From Oscillospiraceae bacterium (GTDB lineage Bacteria > Bacillota > Clostridia > Saccharofermentanales > Saccharofermentanaceae), in NCBI GenBank assembly GCA_902780785.1, contig CACZGS010000007.1, positions 1 through 64,000 on the forward strand: 64,000 nt of DNA, read 5' to 3'. Positions within the stretch are counted from its first letter, which is position 1. The number at the start of each line of letters is the position of its first letter. The notes under the pieces are model-generated. The model was not told the DNA's origin and ran no database searches. It saw only the letters and a list, made by a program, of their open reading frames with translations. A program made the position numbers and the translations under genes. Positions 8,887-15,632 of the stretch are shown here, piece after piece.

Positions 8887-9198
8887 ATGCCACAGTTAGC
8901 GTTGACCGAAGCAGTCTTCTACATACTGTTGTCGCTTCAGAAACCGCTTCACGGATACGGAATAATCCAGAACGTGGGAGAGCTTTCAAACGGACGTGTG
9001 AAGCTTGCTGCAGGTACATTATACGGAGCGCTTAATTCGCTCGTGGAGAAGGGTTGGATAGATGCCCTGCCGGAGAACCCGGAGAGTCGTAAGAAAGAGT
9101 ACGTGATCACAAAGAGTGGTCTTGAAGTACTTAAGGAAGAACTCGACAGACTCTCAGAACTGGTCGATAACGGCAAGAGGATATTGGGAGGAAACTGA
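8887..9198 (+). CDS. PadR-family transcriptional regulator
   Basis: 103 residues. The PadR winged helix is clear: a start with LTEAVFYILLSLQKPLHGY, recognition region AAGTLYGALNSLVEKGWI (about 40-57), wing with SRKKEYVIT and a C-terminal dimer helix. RBS AAAGGAGG. It is likely an autorepressor acting at the paired inverted repeats just upstream, and controls the DUF2812 gene two bases downstream and probably the CPBP gene. PadR/DUF2812 pairs are a frequent envelope or drug-stress cassette in Firmicutes; the inducer is unknown. Confidence 0.93.
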   Translation: MPQLALTEAVFYILLSLQKPLHGYGIIQNVGELSNGRVKLAAGTLYGALNSLVEKGWIDALPENPESRKKEYVITKSGLEVLKEELDRLSELVDNGKRILGGN

Positions 9199-9200
9199 AA

Positions 9201-9767
9201 ATGCGTAGAGTCATTCATAAAATATTTTGGGTCTGGCAGCTTGAGAAAGAACAGGCTTGGATCAATGAGATGGCTTCACACGGATACTCTCTTGAACATG
9301 CAGGCAGGCTGACATTCGAATTCGAAGAAACAGAACCTGACCTCTATACATACAAATCGCTGTTTCTTAAGGGCTGGGCAGACAGCGAAGAGAACAGAAA
9401 GTACATGAAGTTCTTAGAGGAAATGGGCATCAAGGTCGTCTGCTTTATCAACTATCCCGGTGCATGCTGGGTATACACAAGAGCACTTAAGGCTGATTAC
9501 CCTGACGGGATCGATCTCTTCTCCGACATCGATTCGAAGATCAACGGCATGAAGGCAATGAGCGGATACATGATCTTTGTTATGGCAGTTACGCTCCTTG
9601 CAGGACTGTTCAATCTCTGGTGTGCATTCGGCATGGGATACTTCTCGCCAATAAACCTTATATGCTCGATAGCGATGTTCGTGCTCTTCACGCTGGCAAC
9701 GATCGCTACGGTCAGGATCTTCGTGAACATGGGGAAACTCAAGAAAGAACGCACGATACACGAATAA
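9201..9767 (+). CDS. DUF2812 membrane protein
   Basis: 188 residues. The N-terminal half is a soluble DUF2812-type domain (EKEQAWINEMASHGYSLE; YTYKSLFLKGWADSEENR), followed by two membrane spans (about 113-135 and 145-168). It starts two bases after the PadR stop, with GGAGG inside the end of padR, so translation is likely coupled. DUF2812 proteins are typically paired with PadR regulators and have no proven activity. Confidence 0.85.
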   Translation: MRRVIHKIFWVWQLEKEQAWINEMASHGYSLEHAGRLTFEFEETEPDLYTYKSLFLKGWADSEENRKYMKFLEEMGIKVVCFINYPGACWVYTRALKADYPDGIDLFSDIDSKINGMKAMSGYMIFVMAVTLLAGLFNLWCAFGMGYFSPINLICSIAMFVLFTLATIATVRIFVNMGKLKKERTIHE

Positions 9768-9812
9768 ATAATTATCACTCAAATTAATACCGCAAACATG
9801 GAGGAATTACTT

Positions 9813-11000
9813 ATGGAAAAATTAAGTGATCAGGGCAGACTGCGCCCTTGGATGGGATTTGTACTTTTCGCTGCAGTGATGGCATTCTTTATCTTTGCCT
9901 GCGCACCGCTTCAGCAGAACCTCGGAATACCGGGTCTCATAATTACGGAATTAAGCTTTCCGGTAATAGGTGTTATCTATTGCCTCATCCGTAAAGTAAA
10001 GATCAAAGAGGTATTCCCCGTAAAGAAGATCAAGGTAAGAGAATTCTTCGGATGCATCCTTCTCGTATTGGGAATGTTCCCGGTATCCCTGATGCTCGTA
10101 GCTCTTACGGCGATCGTCTTCCCGGCATCTGCATCAGAGGCAACAGAACTGAGCTCATTCATCTTCAACGGCCTTAACTTCCCGATGGCAGTTCTTATCG
10201 TTGCACTCATGCCCGCAATCTGTGAGGAAGCTATCCACAGAGGCGCCATCTTAAGCAACTTCAGAGGCCTCAAGCGCGACTGGGTCATCGTTCTCATCAT
10301 GGGCATATTCTTCGGAATCAACCACATGTCCGTCTTAAGATTCTTAACGACAATGACTCTCGGTATGTTCTTAAGCTTCGTAGTAGTAAAGAAGAACAAC
10401 ATCCTTCTGTCGATGCTGATGCACTTTACGAACAACTTTATATCAGTAGCAATCTCATACCTTGCCGGAGCAGGAAACGGAACAGCAACATCAAGCGCAA
10501 CGATCGATTACACTTCAGTTCTCGGCACATACATGCTCCTCGGCGTTGCCGCACCGTTCCTCATCACACTGGGCCTGATGCTCGTATATCCTGAGGGCCA
10601 CAAGAAGATCAGATTCCTCATCGCCGGAATCCTCTCAACACTTCTCCTTGTCGGAGGCTTCAGCATCAGTGCCGTATCGAACGCGAAAAACACTATCCTC
10701 AGCGCAACTGTCGGATATACGGTAACAGCAGAGGAAGAGAACAGCTCCGTAATCGACTTCACAGTCGAGGAAGACCGCGAAGCTACAGTAGTCGTGATCC
10801 TCACAAATGCAGAGGGCGATTACAAGGTCAGGATCGATGGCGACAAGGGCAGCAACATCATTAATGCAGATGTACCCCATGGCGCGATCCGCATGATCAC
10901 ATACAACGTTAGCCTTCAGGCTGACCACTACAACGTTACGGTAGTTCCTGATGCCAATGCCGTCGGAGAGACACCGCAGTTCAGCATAACTGTTAAGTGA
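9813..11000 (+). CDS. CPBP-family intramembrane metalloprotease with extracytoplasmic tail
   Basis: 395 residues from the ATG at 9813, chosen because GGAGG (9800-9804) sits 8 bases before it; the in-frame ATG at 9798 lacks an RBS. About eight membrane spans. The CPBP/Abi motifs are complete: EEAIHRG (E138, E139, R143), FGINHMS with the second metal-site His, and MHFTNN with the third. After the last span (about residue 300) comes a roughly 95-residue beta-rich domain, probably outside the cell, which the short family members lack. Members include prenyl-protein proteases and anti-sigma proteases. The substrate here is unknown. A terminator follows. Confidence 0.88.
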   Translation: MEKLSDQGRLRPWMGFVLFAAVMAFFIFACAPLQQNLGIPGLIITELSFPVIGVIYCLIRKVKIKEVFPVKKIKVREFFGCILLVLGMFPVSLMLVALTAIVFPASASEATELSSFIFNGLNFPMAVLIVALMPAICEEAIHRGAILSNFRGLKRDWVIVLIMGIFFGINHMSVLRFLTTMTLGMFLSFVVVKKNNILLSMLMHFTNNFISVAISYLAGAGNGTATSSATIDYTSVLGTYMLLGVAAPFLITLGLMLVYPEGHKKIRFLIAGILSTLLLVGGFSISAVSNAKNTILSATVGYTVTAEEENSSVIDFTVEEDREATVVVILTNAEGDYKVRIDGDKGSNIINADVPHGAIRMITYNVSLQADHYNVTVVPDANAVGETPQFSITVK

Positions 11001-11020
11001 CCGCACAATTCTTTAATAAC

Positions 11021-11052
11021 AAGGGCTGTCTCATGTGAGGCAGCCCTTTTTT
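11021..11052 (+). terminator. Rho-independent terminator
   Basis: GGGCTGTCTCA pairs with TGAGGCAGCCC, followed by TTTTTTG. It closes the PadR/DUF2812/CPBP unit. Nearly the same hairpin recurs at 51747-51778. Confidence 0.85.
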
Positions 11053-11143
11053 GAGATGTGTCTAAAGATAGTAAAAGGAATGCACCTACAGACATTTTTT
11101 CGAAAAACGGCGATTTTATATGTAGGTCGTTTTTGGGCGGCAA

Positions 11144-11509
11144 TCAAATTATGTTATAGCCTTTATCCCCAAGCACTTGCAGCGCCTTCCCGAAGTTCTC
11201 TTCCTTTACGAGAATGTAGTCGGTGTTATATGTTGAGACGGCGAAGATTCCTATCTTGTTCTCTGCGAGGATCGATGAGATCTTCGACAGGATCCCGATG
11301 AGTGAGAAGTCCAGCACACCTTCGATGCGGAAGCCTTTCCAGCCGTCATCTCTTTCGAGCGTATCGGAGGGGCAGTCAGAGGTCTTGCAGACAAGTGATA
11401 TCTCTTCGTCCGTGCGCGCAGCAAACCAAAATTCCCTGTCAGGAACAAGGTCTGATACGGACTTCAATTTGCATACTGTTAACTGATAGGGAAGACGCTT
11501 GAGATCCAT
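11144..11509 (-). CDS. ACT-domain protein
   Basis: 121 residues. The C-terminal half, GVLDFSLIGILSKISSILAE followed by IGIFAVSTYNTDYILV, is an ACT domain of the CASTOR/ACT_7 type. The N-terminal half resembles a second, divergent ACT-like segment (LTVCKLKSVSDL). Such small proteins are thought to bind amino acids as regulatory modules. It lies 5 bases after a small membrane-protein gene on the same strand, forming a two-gene unit. Ligand unknown. Confidence 0.8.
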   Translation of the reverse strand: MDLKRLPYQLTVCKLKSVSDLVPDREFWFAARTDEEISLVCKTSDCPSDTLERDDGWKGFRIEGVLDFSLIGILSKISSILAENKIGIFAVSTYNTDYILVKEENFGKALQVLGDKGYNII

Positions 11510-11514
11510 GGTGA

Positions 11515-11889
11515 TTATTCTTCTTCCCCGCCGAATTCTTTCTCAGCTTCCCATGCCTTCTGGAACTTGAAGGTGAAGATGATCGCGTAGACGCCGATGA
11601 GAACAAGCCACCAGCCGGTGAATTTTCCGTTGCCGATATTAAAGAAGAGGATCTGAAAACCTGCATAAGCGGTGAGGACGATTGCTGCGATCCTGCTCTG
11701 AAGAAGGTGGATCAGGAGCGAGCATGCCAGTAAGACCACGACATTAAGAATGGAAGCATAATCTCCGCTCTTGATTACATCAAGGAACAGCGTGGCAGCG
11801 GCAAGGGCATAGCCTATGGCTGCACATGAGAATATATTCCTGCTGATTACACGCATTTGCGGTGATTTAAAGAACTCGCGTCTGGTCAT
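11515..11889 (-). CDS. Small four-span membrane protein
   Basis: 124 residues from the ATG at 11889 (MTRREFFKSPQMRVIS), with AGGAGGGG upstream deciding the start; a longer in-frame reading back to 12156 would run over the divergent neighbour and has no RBS. Four hydrophobic segments are visible (about 20-38, 44-60, 63-82, 88-106), followed by a charged tail. No family recognised. It is the first gene of a unit with the ACT-domain gene. Confidence 0.7.
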   Translation of the reverse strand: MTRREFFKSPQMRVISRNIFSCAAIGYALAAATLFLDVIKSGDYASILNVVVLLACSLLIHLLQSRIAAIVLTAYAGFQILFFNIGNGKFTGWWLVLIGVYAIIFTFKFQKAWEAEKEFGGEEE

Positions 11890-11982
11890 GTTACCCCTCC
11901 TGAAATGATTAGTTTTAACAATTATATCAATAAAAGATGGTACAATGATGCTGCTGTCAAAAACAGCAGGGGGTAGATAAAA

Positions 11983-12822
11983 ATGAATAAGAAAGTTCTT
12001 ACGGTCCTTCAGATCGTTATTCCGGTTGTTACTATTGCAGGAGTTGCTGCAGTCGAAGGCTTCTATTACGCAACACAGAGATGTACTGATGAAGTACCGG
12101 ATACGACATCTCTTTATGTTTATGCGGTTGAACATGAATTTGGAGAGCTCAACCAAAGATATGCAAAAGCCATGGGAATTGAACCCAAGGCTAAGGACAG
12201 GCTCATTACCTACGATTCGATTCCCGAGATCAGTTCCTGGAATGAAGTAAAGGATATCTACATCTTCAGTGACGCCGCATGTGAAGCTGCGGATGAAGAT
12301 TACAGGGCCGGAAAAAACATAAAGCTGGCTGTCCCTTCAGATGTAATGTTTTACTATGGCGACTGTTCCGGAACGTGGAGCATGTTCGGTGATGATGAAG
12401 CAAAAAACGATGACAGATCACACTATGGCGAATATATGGTTTTCGATACCGGCGAGGACTCTTTTAAGAAAGTGTACGAAGAGCCGGATTACTTCGTTTA
12501 CTACAAATACGATCCTTCCACATGGGATTCTTTCCTGACCGAGCTTAATGATTACCTTGCAGAGAATGATGCAAGCTCGGATGTAAGCATGCTGATCACG
12601 ACCAGGAGCAAGCCGGATGCTTCCAATCTTCAGATGAAGCTGATGTATGAGTTCCCCGCTTCGAATTACGATTCGGCGCATTACAGCAAGATTTGGAAGG
12701 AGTCTTACAACAAGGAAGTAGGAATGAAGATCGTACTTCCTTCAGTATATTTTGTTGTTTTCCTGATCTTGATCGAGATATTTTTCGCCAGGCTCAAGAA
12801 ACCACGCAAACAGGCAGGCTGA
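11983..12822 (+). CDS. Membrane-anchored protein of unknown function
   Basis: 279 residues. One N-terminal membrane span (about 6-26), an extracytoplasmic domain of about 220 residues rich in aromatic and acidic residues, and a C-terminal span (about 245-265) with a basic end (ARLKKPRKQAG). AGGGGGTAG precedes the ATG. The two-anchor layout suggests an extracytoplasmic loop protein. No domain recognised. It is divergent from the small membrane-protein gene, sharing a short upstream region with it. Confidence 0.65.
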   Translation: MNKKVLTVLQIVIPVVTIAGVAAVEGFYYATQRCTDEVPDTTSLYVYAVEHEFGELNQRYAKAMGIEPKAKDRLITYDSIPEISSWNEVKDIYIFSDAACEAADEDYRAGKNIKLAVPSDVMFYYGDCSGTWSMFGDDEAKNDDRSHYGEYMVFDTGEDSFKKVYEEPDYFVYYKYDPSTWDSFLTELNDYLAENDASSDVSMLITTRSKPDASNLQMKLMYEFPASNYDSAHYSKIWKESYNKEVGMKIVLPSVYFVVFLILIEIFFARLKKPRKQAG

Positions 12823-12942
12823 TGTCGGAAAAATATCCCCTTAATATCAAAGAAAAATGTACTTTTTCTTCAAAGGTAGAACTTTTCGCGTCTGATGTTA
12901 TAATGTCTATCGGTTTATTGCGGAAAGGGTAAGTTTGGGTTA

Positions 12943-13974
12943 ATGCAGAAGCTTTTAACTGTGGCGATCCCCTCCTACAACTCGCAGGATTATGTTAGCA
13001 GGGCTATTGAGAGCCTCCTGCCGGGTAAGGAGCAGATTGAGGTCATTGTAGTTGACGACGGTTCGACTGATGACACTTCGAAGATCGCTGAAGAATATAT
13101 AGAGAAATATCCTGATACCGTCCGTCTTATCAAGAAGGAAAACGGCGGTCACGGTGATGCTGTAATGGCAGGTCTTAGCGCGGCTACAGGCCTTTATTTC
13201 AGAGTGCTCGATTCAGATGACTGGCTCGACAAGGATTCCCTTATCAAGTATCTGGCTGTTTTAGAGGAAATGCGCGATCCTGAGAAGGCCGCAGACCTCG
13301 TTATTACCAACTACGTTTATGAGAAGGTCAATGAGGGCAAGAGCCATCCCATTCATTACAGAAAGACGCTTCCTGTAGGAAGGCTCTTCGGATGGGACGA
13401 AGTTGGCAAGTGGGCTACAGGTTCTTACATCCTGATGCACTCTGCCACATACAGGACAGAGCTTGCCAGGAACAGCGGAATGAAGCTTCCCAAGCACACT
13501 TTCTATGTAGATCACCTCTTCGTATGCTATCCCATGATGAAGGTCGAGAAGATGTACTATCTTGATGTTGATCTTTACCGTTACTTCATCGGCCGTGCTG
13601 ACCAGTCCGTAAATGAGAAGGTCATGCTCAGCCGTATGGACCAGCAGCTCCGTGTAAACCGTCTCATGTTAGAGCTCGATACGGATAACATTAAGGATAA
13701 AGCACAGAGGGAATACCTCTACTACTACACGGAGATCGTTACTCTCGCGACAGTATCATTCCTTCTCCGCCTCGGCACCAAAGAAGACGAGCAGGTAATG
13801 CAGTCTTTCCTTGATGAAGTCCAGGAGAAGCGTCCCATATATTACGACTGGATAATGCAGAAGCCTTTTACACGCCACATGATCGGTCCCGTCCGCAGAT
13901 GGCCTCATTGGTTCTGCTATCCCGTATACCGTTTCTGCTACCAGGTGGCAAGAAGATTATTCGGATTCAACTGA
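12943..13974 (+). CDS. Family 2 glycosyltransferase
   Basis: 343 residues. GT-A fold of family GT2: LTVAIPSYNSQDYVSRAIES at the start, the nucleotide-binding VVDDGSTDDTS (about 35-45) and the metal-binding DxD region VLDSDDWLD (about 89-97). It would transfer a sugar from a nucleotide donor to an envelope acceptor. No clear membrane span, only an aromatic/basic C-terminal helix (RWPHWFCYPVYRFCYQVARR) that could sit on the membrane. A TATAAT at 12899-12904 is the likely -10. The RBS is weak. The stop abuts the stop of the convergent flippase-like gene. Confidence 0.9.
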   Translation: MQKLLTVAIPSYNSQDYVSRAIESLLPGKEQIEVIVVDDGSTDDTSKIAEEYIEKYPDTVRLIKKENGGHGDAVMAGLSAATGLYFRVLDSDDWLDKDSLIKYLAVLEEMRDPEKAADLVITNYVYEKVNEGKSHPIHYRKTLPVGRLFGWDEVGKWATGSYILMHSATYRTELARNSGMKLPKHTFYVDHLFVCYPMMKVEKMYYLDVDLYRYFIGRADQSVNEKVMLSRMDQQLRVNRLMLELDTDNIKDKAQREYLYYYTEIVTLATVSFLLRLGTKEDEQVMQSFLDEVQEKRPIYYDWIMQKPFTRHMIGPVRRWPHWFCYPVYRFCYQVARRLFGFN

Positions 13975-14991
13975 TCACTTTTTCTTTGGTTTTATCGAAA
14001 GAGCCGTCAATCCCAATCCGCTCATTACAAGCGGCAGCGTGAAGCTGACAAAACGCGACAGGAGCATAACGCTTCCAAGTAATGCCGTCGGGATAAGATC
14101 CGCATAGAACAACGCATAACCGTATTCCGTAACGCCCGCAGCGCCCGGAAGCGGCAACGAGGATACTGATATAAAGAGGGATGCCTGGGTTCTGAGGACC
14201 GTAAACCAGTCAAGATCAGGGCATCCGACCGCATGCGCGCAGAAGAACGTTACCGTGTGGAAGAGCATTATCTGCACGAGCGATGTGATGAGCATCTTAA
14301 CGAATACGATCTTGTTCCTTCGAAGAAGAGCGGCAGCCTTTCTGTATGAAGCGAAAGACCTTAAGAACTTGAATCTCTCGCCGGGCTTAGCTCCTCTTAC
14401 CTTAATGAACCAGAGTCCGATCCCTATGAAGAAACCCGCGATCTTCCTTGTGAAGAGAACGCAGATAAGGAATGCGATTATCATAAGATTTAAAGCAAAT
14501 CCGATAGGGAAGACATAAGCAAATCTGCCCTGGAGCTTAAAGACTTCGCCGTGTGAGCAGATGACGCCTACGACGCCAAGAAATACCGCTGCGCACTGGA
14601 AACTTAAGAGCGCGCACAACAATGTAAATGCGCTGTGCGATACCTTCAGCTTGTCCTTTGCCATGAAATAGAGCTGGCCCGGCTGTCCGCCTGTTGAAGA
14701 AGGGGTAATCGAGCTGAAGAAGAATCCTGCAAAAGAGTATTTCATCATCTGCGCGAAAGAGATCTTGTAACCTGCGAGCTTTAAGCACCTGCTGATGTTG
14801 ATGCCGTCACATACCGCATAGATCATCATCGCGGCAATAGCGGCCAATACCCACCAGATATTGGCATTTTTGAGAGTTCCCAAGATGTCCTGACCTCTGA
14901 GTTCTTTGTAGATGACATATACGGTCGCACCGCCTAATACCAGCAGGAACAACGCGCCAAGCCACAAAGACTTCTTCTTCAAGAGACTCAT
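13975..14991 (-). CDS. YbhN/MprF-N-like flippase-domain membrane protein
   Basis: 338 residues, about eight membrane spans. SITPSSTGGQPGQLYFMAKD (about 94-115) and the later LPLPGAAGVTEYGYA are signatures of the lysylphosphatidylglycerol-synthase transmembrane (UPF0104/YbhN) family, the flippase half of MprF without the aminoacyl-transferase half. It probably moves a lipid or polyprenyl intermediate. Expression appears leaderless: TATAAT lies exactly 6 bases before the ATG (14998-15003) and there is no Shine-Dalgarno. It converges on the GT2 gene, with adjacent stops. Confidence 0.85.
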   Translation of the reverse strand: MSLLKKKSLWLGALFLLVLGGATVYVIYKELRGQDILGTLKNANIWWVLAAIAAMMIYAVCDGINISRCLKLAGYKISFAQMMKYSFAGFFFSSITPSSTGGQPGQLYFMAKDKLKVSHSAFTLLCALLSFQCAAVFLGVVGVICSHGEVFKLQGRFAYVFPIGFALNLMIIAFLICVLFTRKIAGFFIGIGLWFIKVRGAKPGERFKFLRSFASYRKAAALLRRNKIVFVKMLITSLVQIMLFHTVTFFCAHAVGCPDLDWFTVLRTQASLFISVSSLPLPGAAGVTEYGYALFYADLIPTALLGSVMLLSRFVSFTLPLVMSGLGLTALSIKPKKK

Positions 14992-15003
14992 TTCCGAATT
15001 ATA
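14992..15003 (-). promoter_or_regulatory. -10 box of a probably leaderless mRNA (YbhN-like gene)
   Basis: On the minus strand TATAAT (15003-14998) is followed by six bases and then the ATG at 14991. With normal -10 to start-site spacing, transcription would begin at the A of the start codon. No purine-rich RBS is present. No good -35 is seen. Confidence 0.55.
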
Positions 15004-15152
15004 TCCATCCCAAATAAATTATCAGCTAGGTTATTTTAGGTGTTTTTCGGCGAGTTTTCAATTAAATGGGATCCTTTCTCACAAAGTTCGCTCACTTGAA
15101 GGTATCTTGTCGTTTATAATTGTCCCTGAGCGAAATTTACGGAGAAAGAAAC

Positions 15153-15560
15153 ATGAAAAGATTACTGGCAATAATGCTGGCTTGTGGCATGGCGCTGTCC
15201 GTTGCATCATGCGGCAAAGAGCCCGAAAAGACCGACGAGACGACAGCCGTTCCTACGACAACTGCCGCTGAGACAAAGCCTCAGGGCTGGGAAGGCTCAT
15301 ATCAGGCAGATGATACCGAAGAGCACTTCACGATCTACGACGTGACCGACAAGGGCTTCAAGGTCGAGTTCTACCACTATGAAGAAGGACTCATCGAGAG
15401 GTTCGAGTATGACATGGAGTACGATGACGAGACCAAGGCGCTTGCTTCCCAGGTCGGAACCATGGAAGAAAACGGCGGCTGGGAATACTGCTTCGCTTTC
15501 GGCGGCAGCAGGATCACCGTCACCTGGCAGGGCAACTCGCAGACGTATAACAGAGTCTGA
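15153..15560 (+). CDS. Small secreted lipoprotein
   Basis: 135 residues from the ATG at 15153, chosen for GGAG eight bases upstream. Signal peptide MKRLLAIMLACGMALSVASC with a lipobox ending at C20, then a Thr-rich linker (about 28-45), then a compact roughly 90-residue domain rich in aromatic and acidic residues. No family recognised. It is a single gene closed by its own strong terminator. Confidence 0.75.
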   Translation: MKRLLAIMLACGMALSVASCGKEPEKTDETTAVPTTTAAETKPQGWEGSYQADDTEEHFTIYDVTDKGFKVEFYHYEEGLIERFEYDMEYDDETKALASQVGTMEENGGWEYCFAFGGSRITVTWQGNSQTYNRV

Positions 15561-15582
15561 TCTTCAGAACGTTTTCAAGTTA

Positions 15583-15608
15583 AAACCCAGGCCTGAGCCT
15601 GGGTTTTT
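15583..15608 (+). terminator. Rho-independent terminator
   Basis: A perfect 10-bp stem AAACCCAGGC/GCCTGGGTTT with a 4-base loop ends in a T run. It closes the lipoprotein gene and may serve the convergent GH94 gene too. Confidence 0.9.
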
Positions 15609-15632
15609 GCCTGCTTTTTGTACTGTTTTTGA

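Noticed and set aside
8742..9035. 97-codon ORF overlapping the PadR start
   Set aside because: It runs through the terminator and the operator/promoter region and overlaps a clear PadR gene in another frame; no RBS.
11081..11134. Complex inverted repeats ACCTACA/TGTAGGT and AAAAACG/CGTTTTT after the CPBP terminator
   Set aside because: Probably just the 3' end signal of the leftward ACT-domain unit; the two stems are mutually exclusive and no coding or known RNA pattern is visible.
11515..12156. Long 213-residue version of the small membrane protein
   Set aside because: The upstream part overlaps the divergent gene and has no RBS, whereas the ATG at 11889 has AGGAGGGG.
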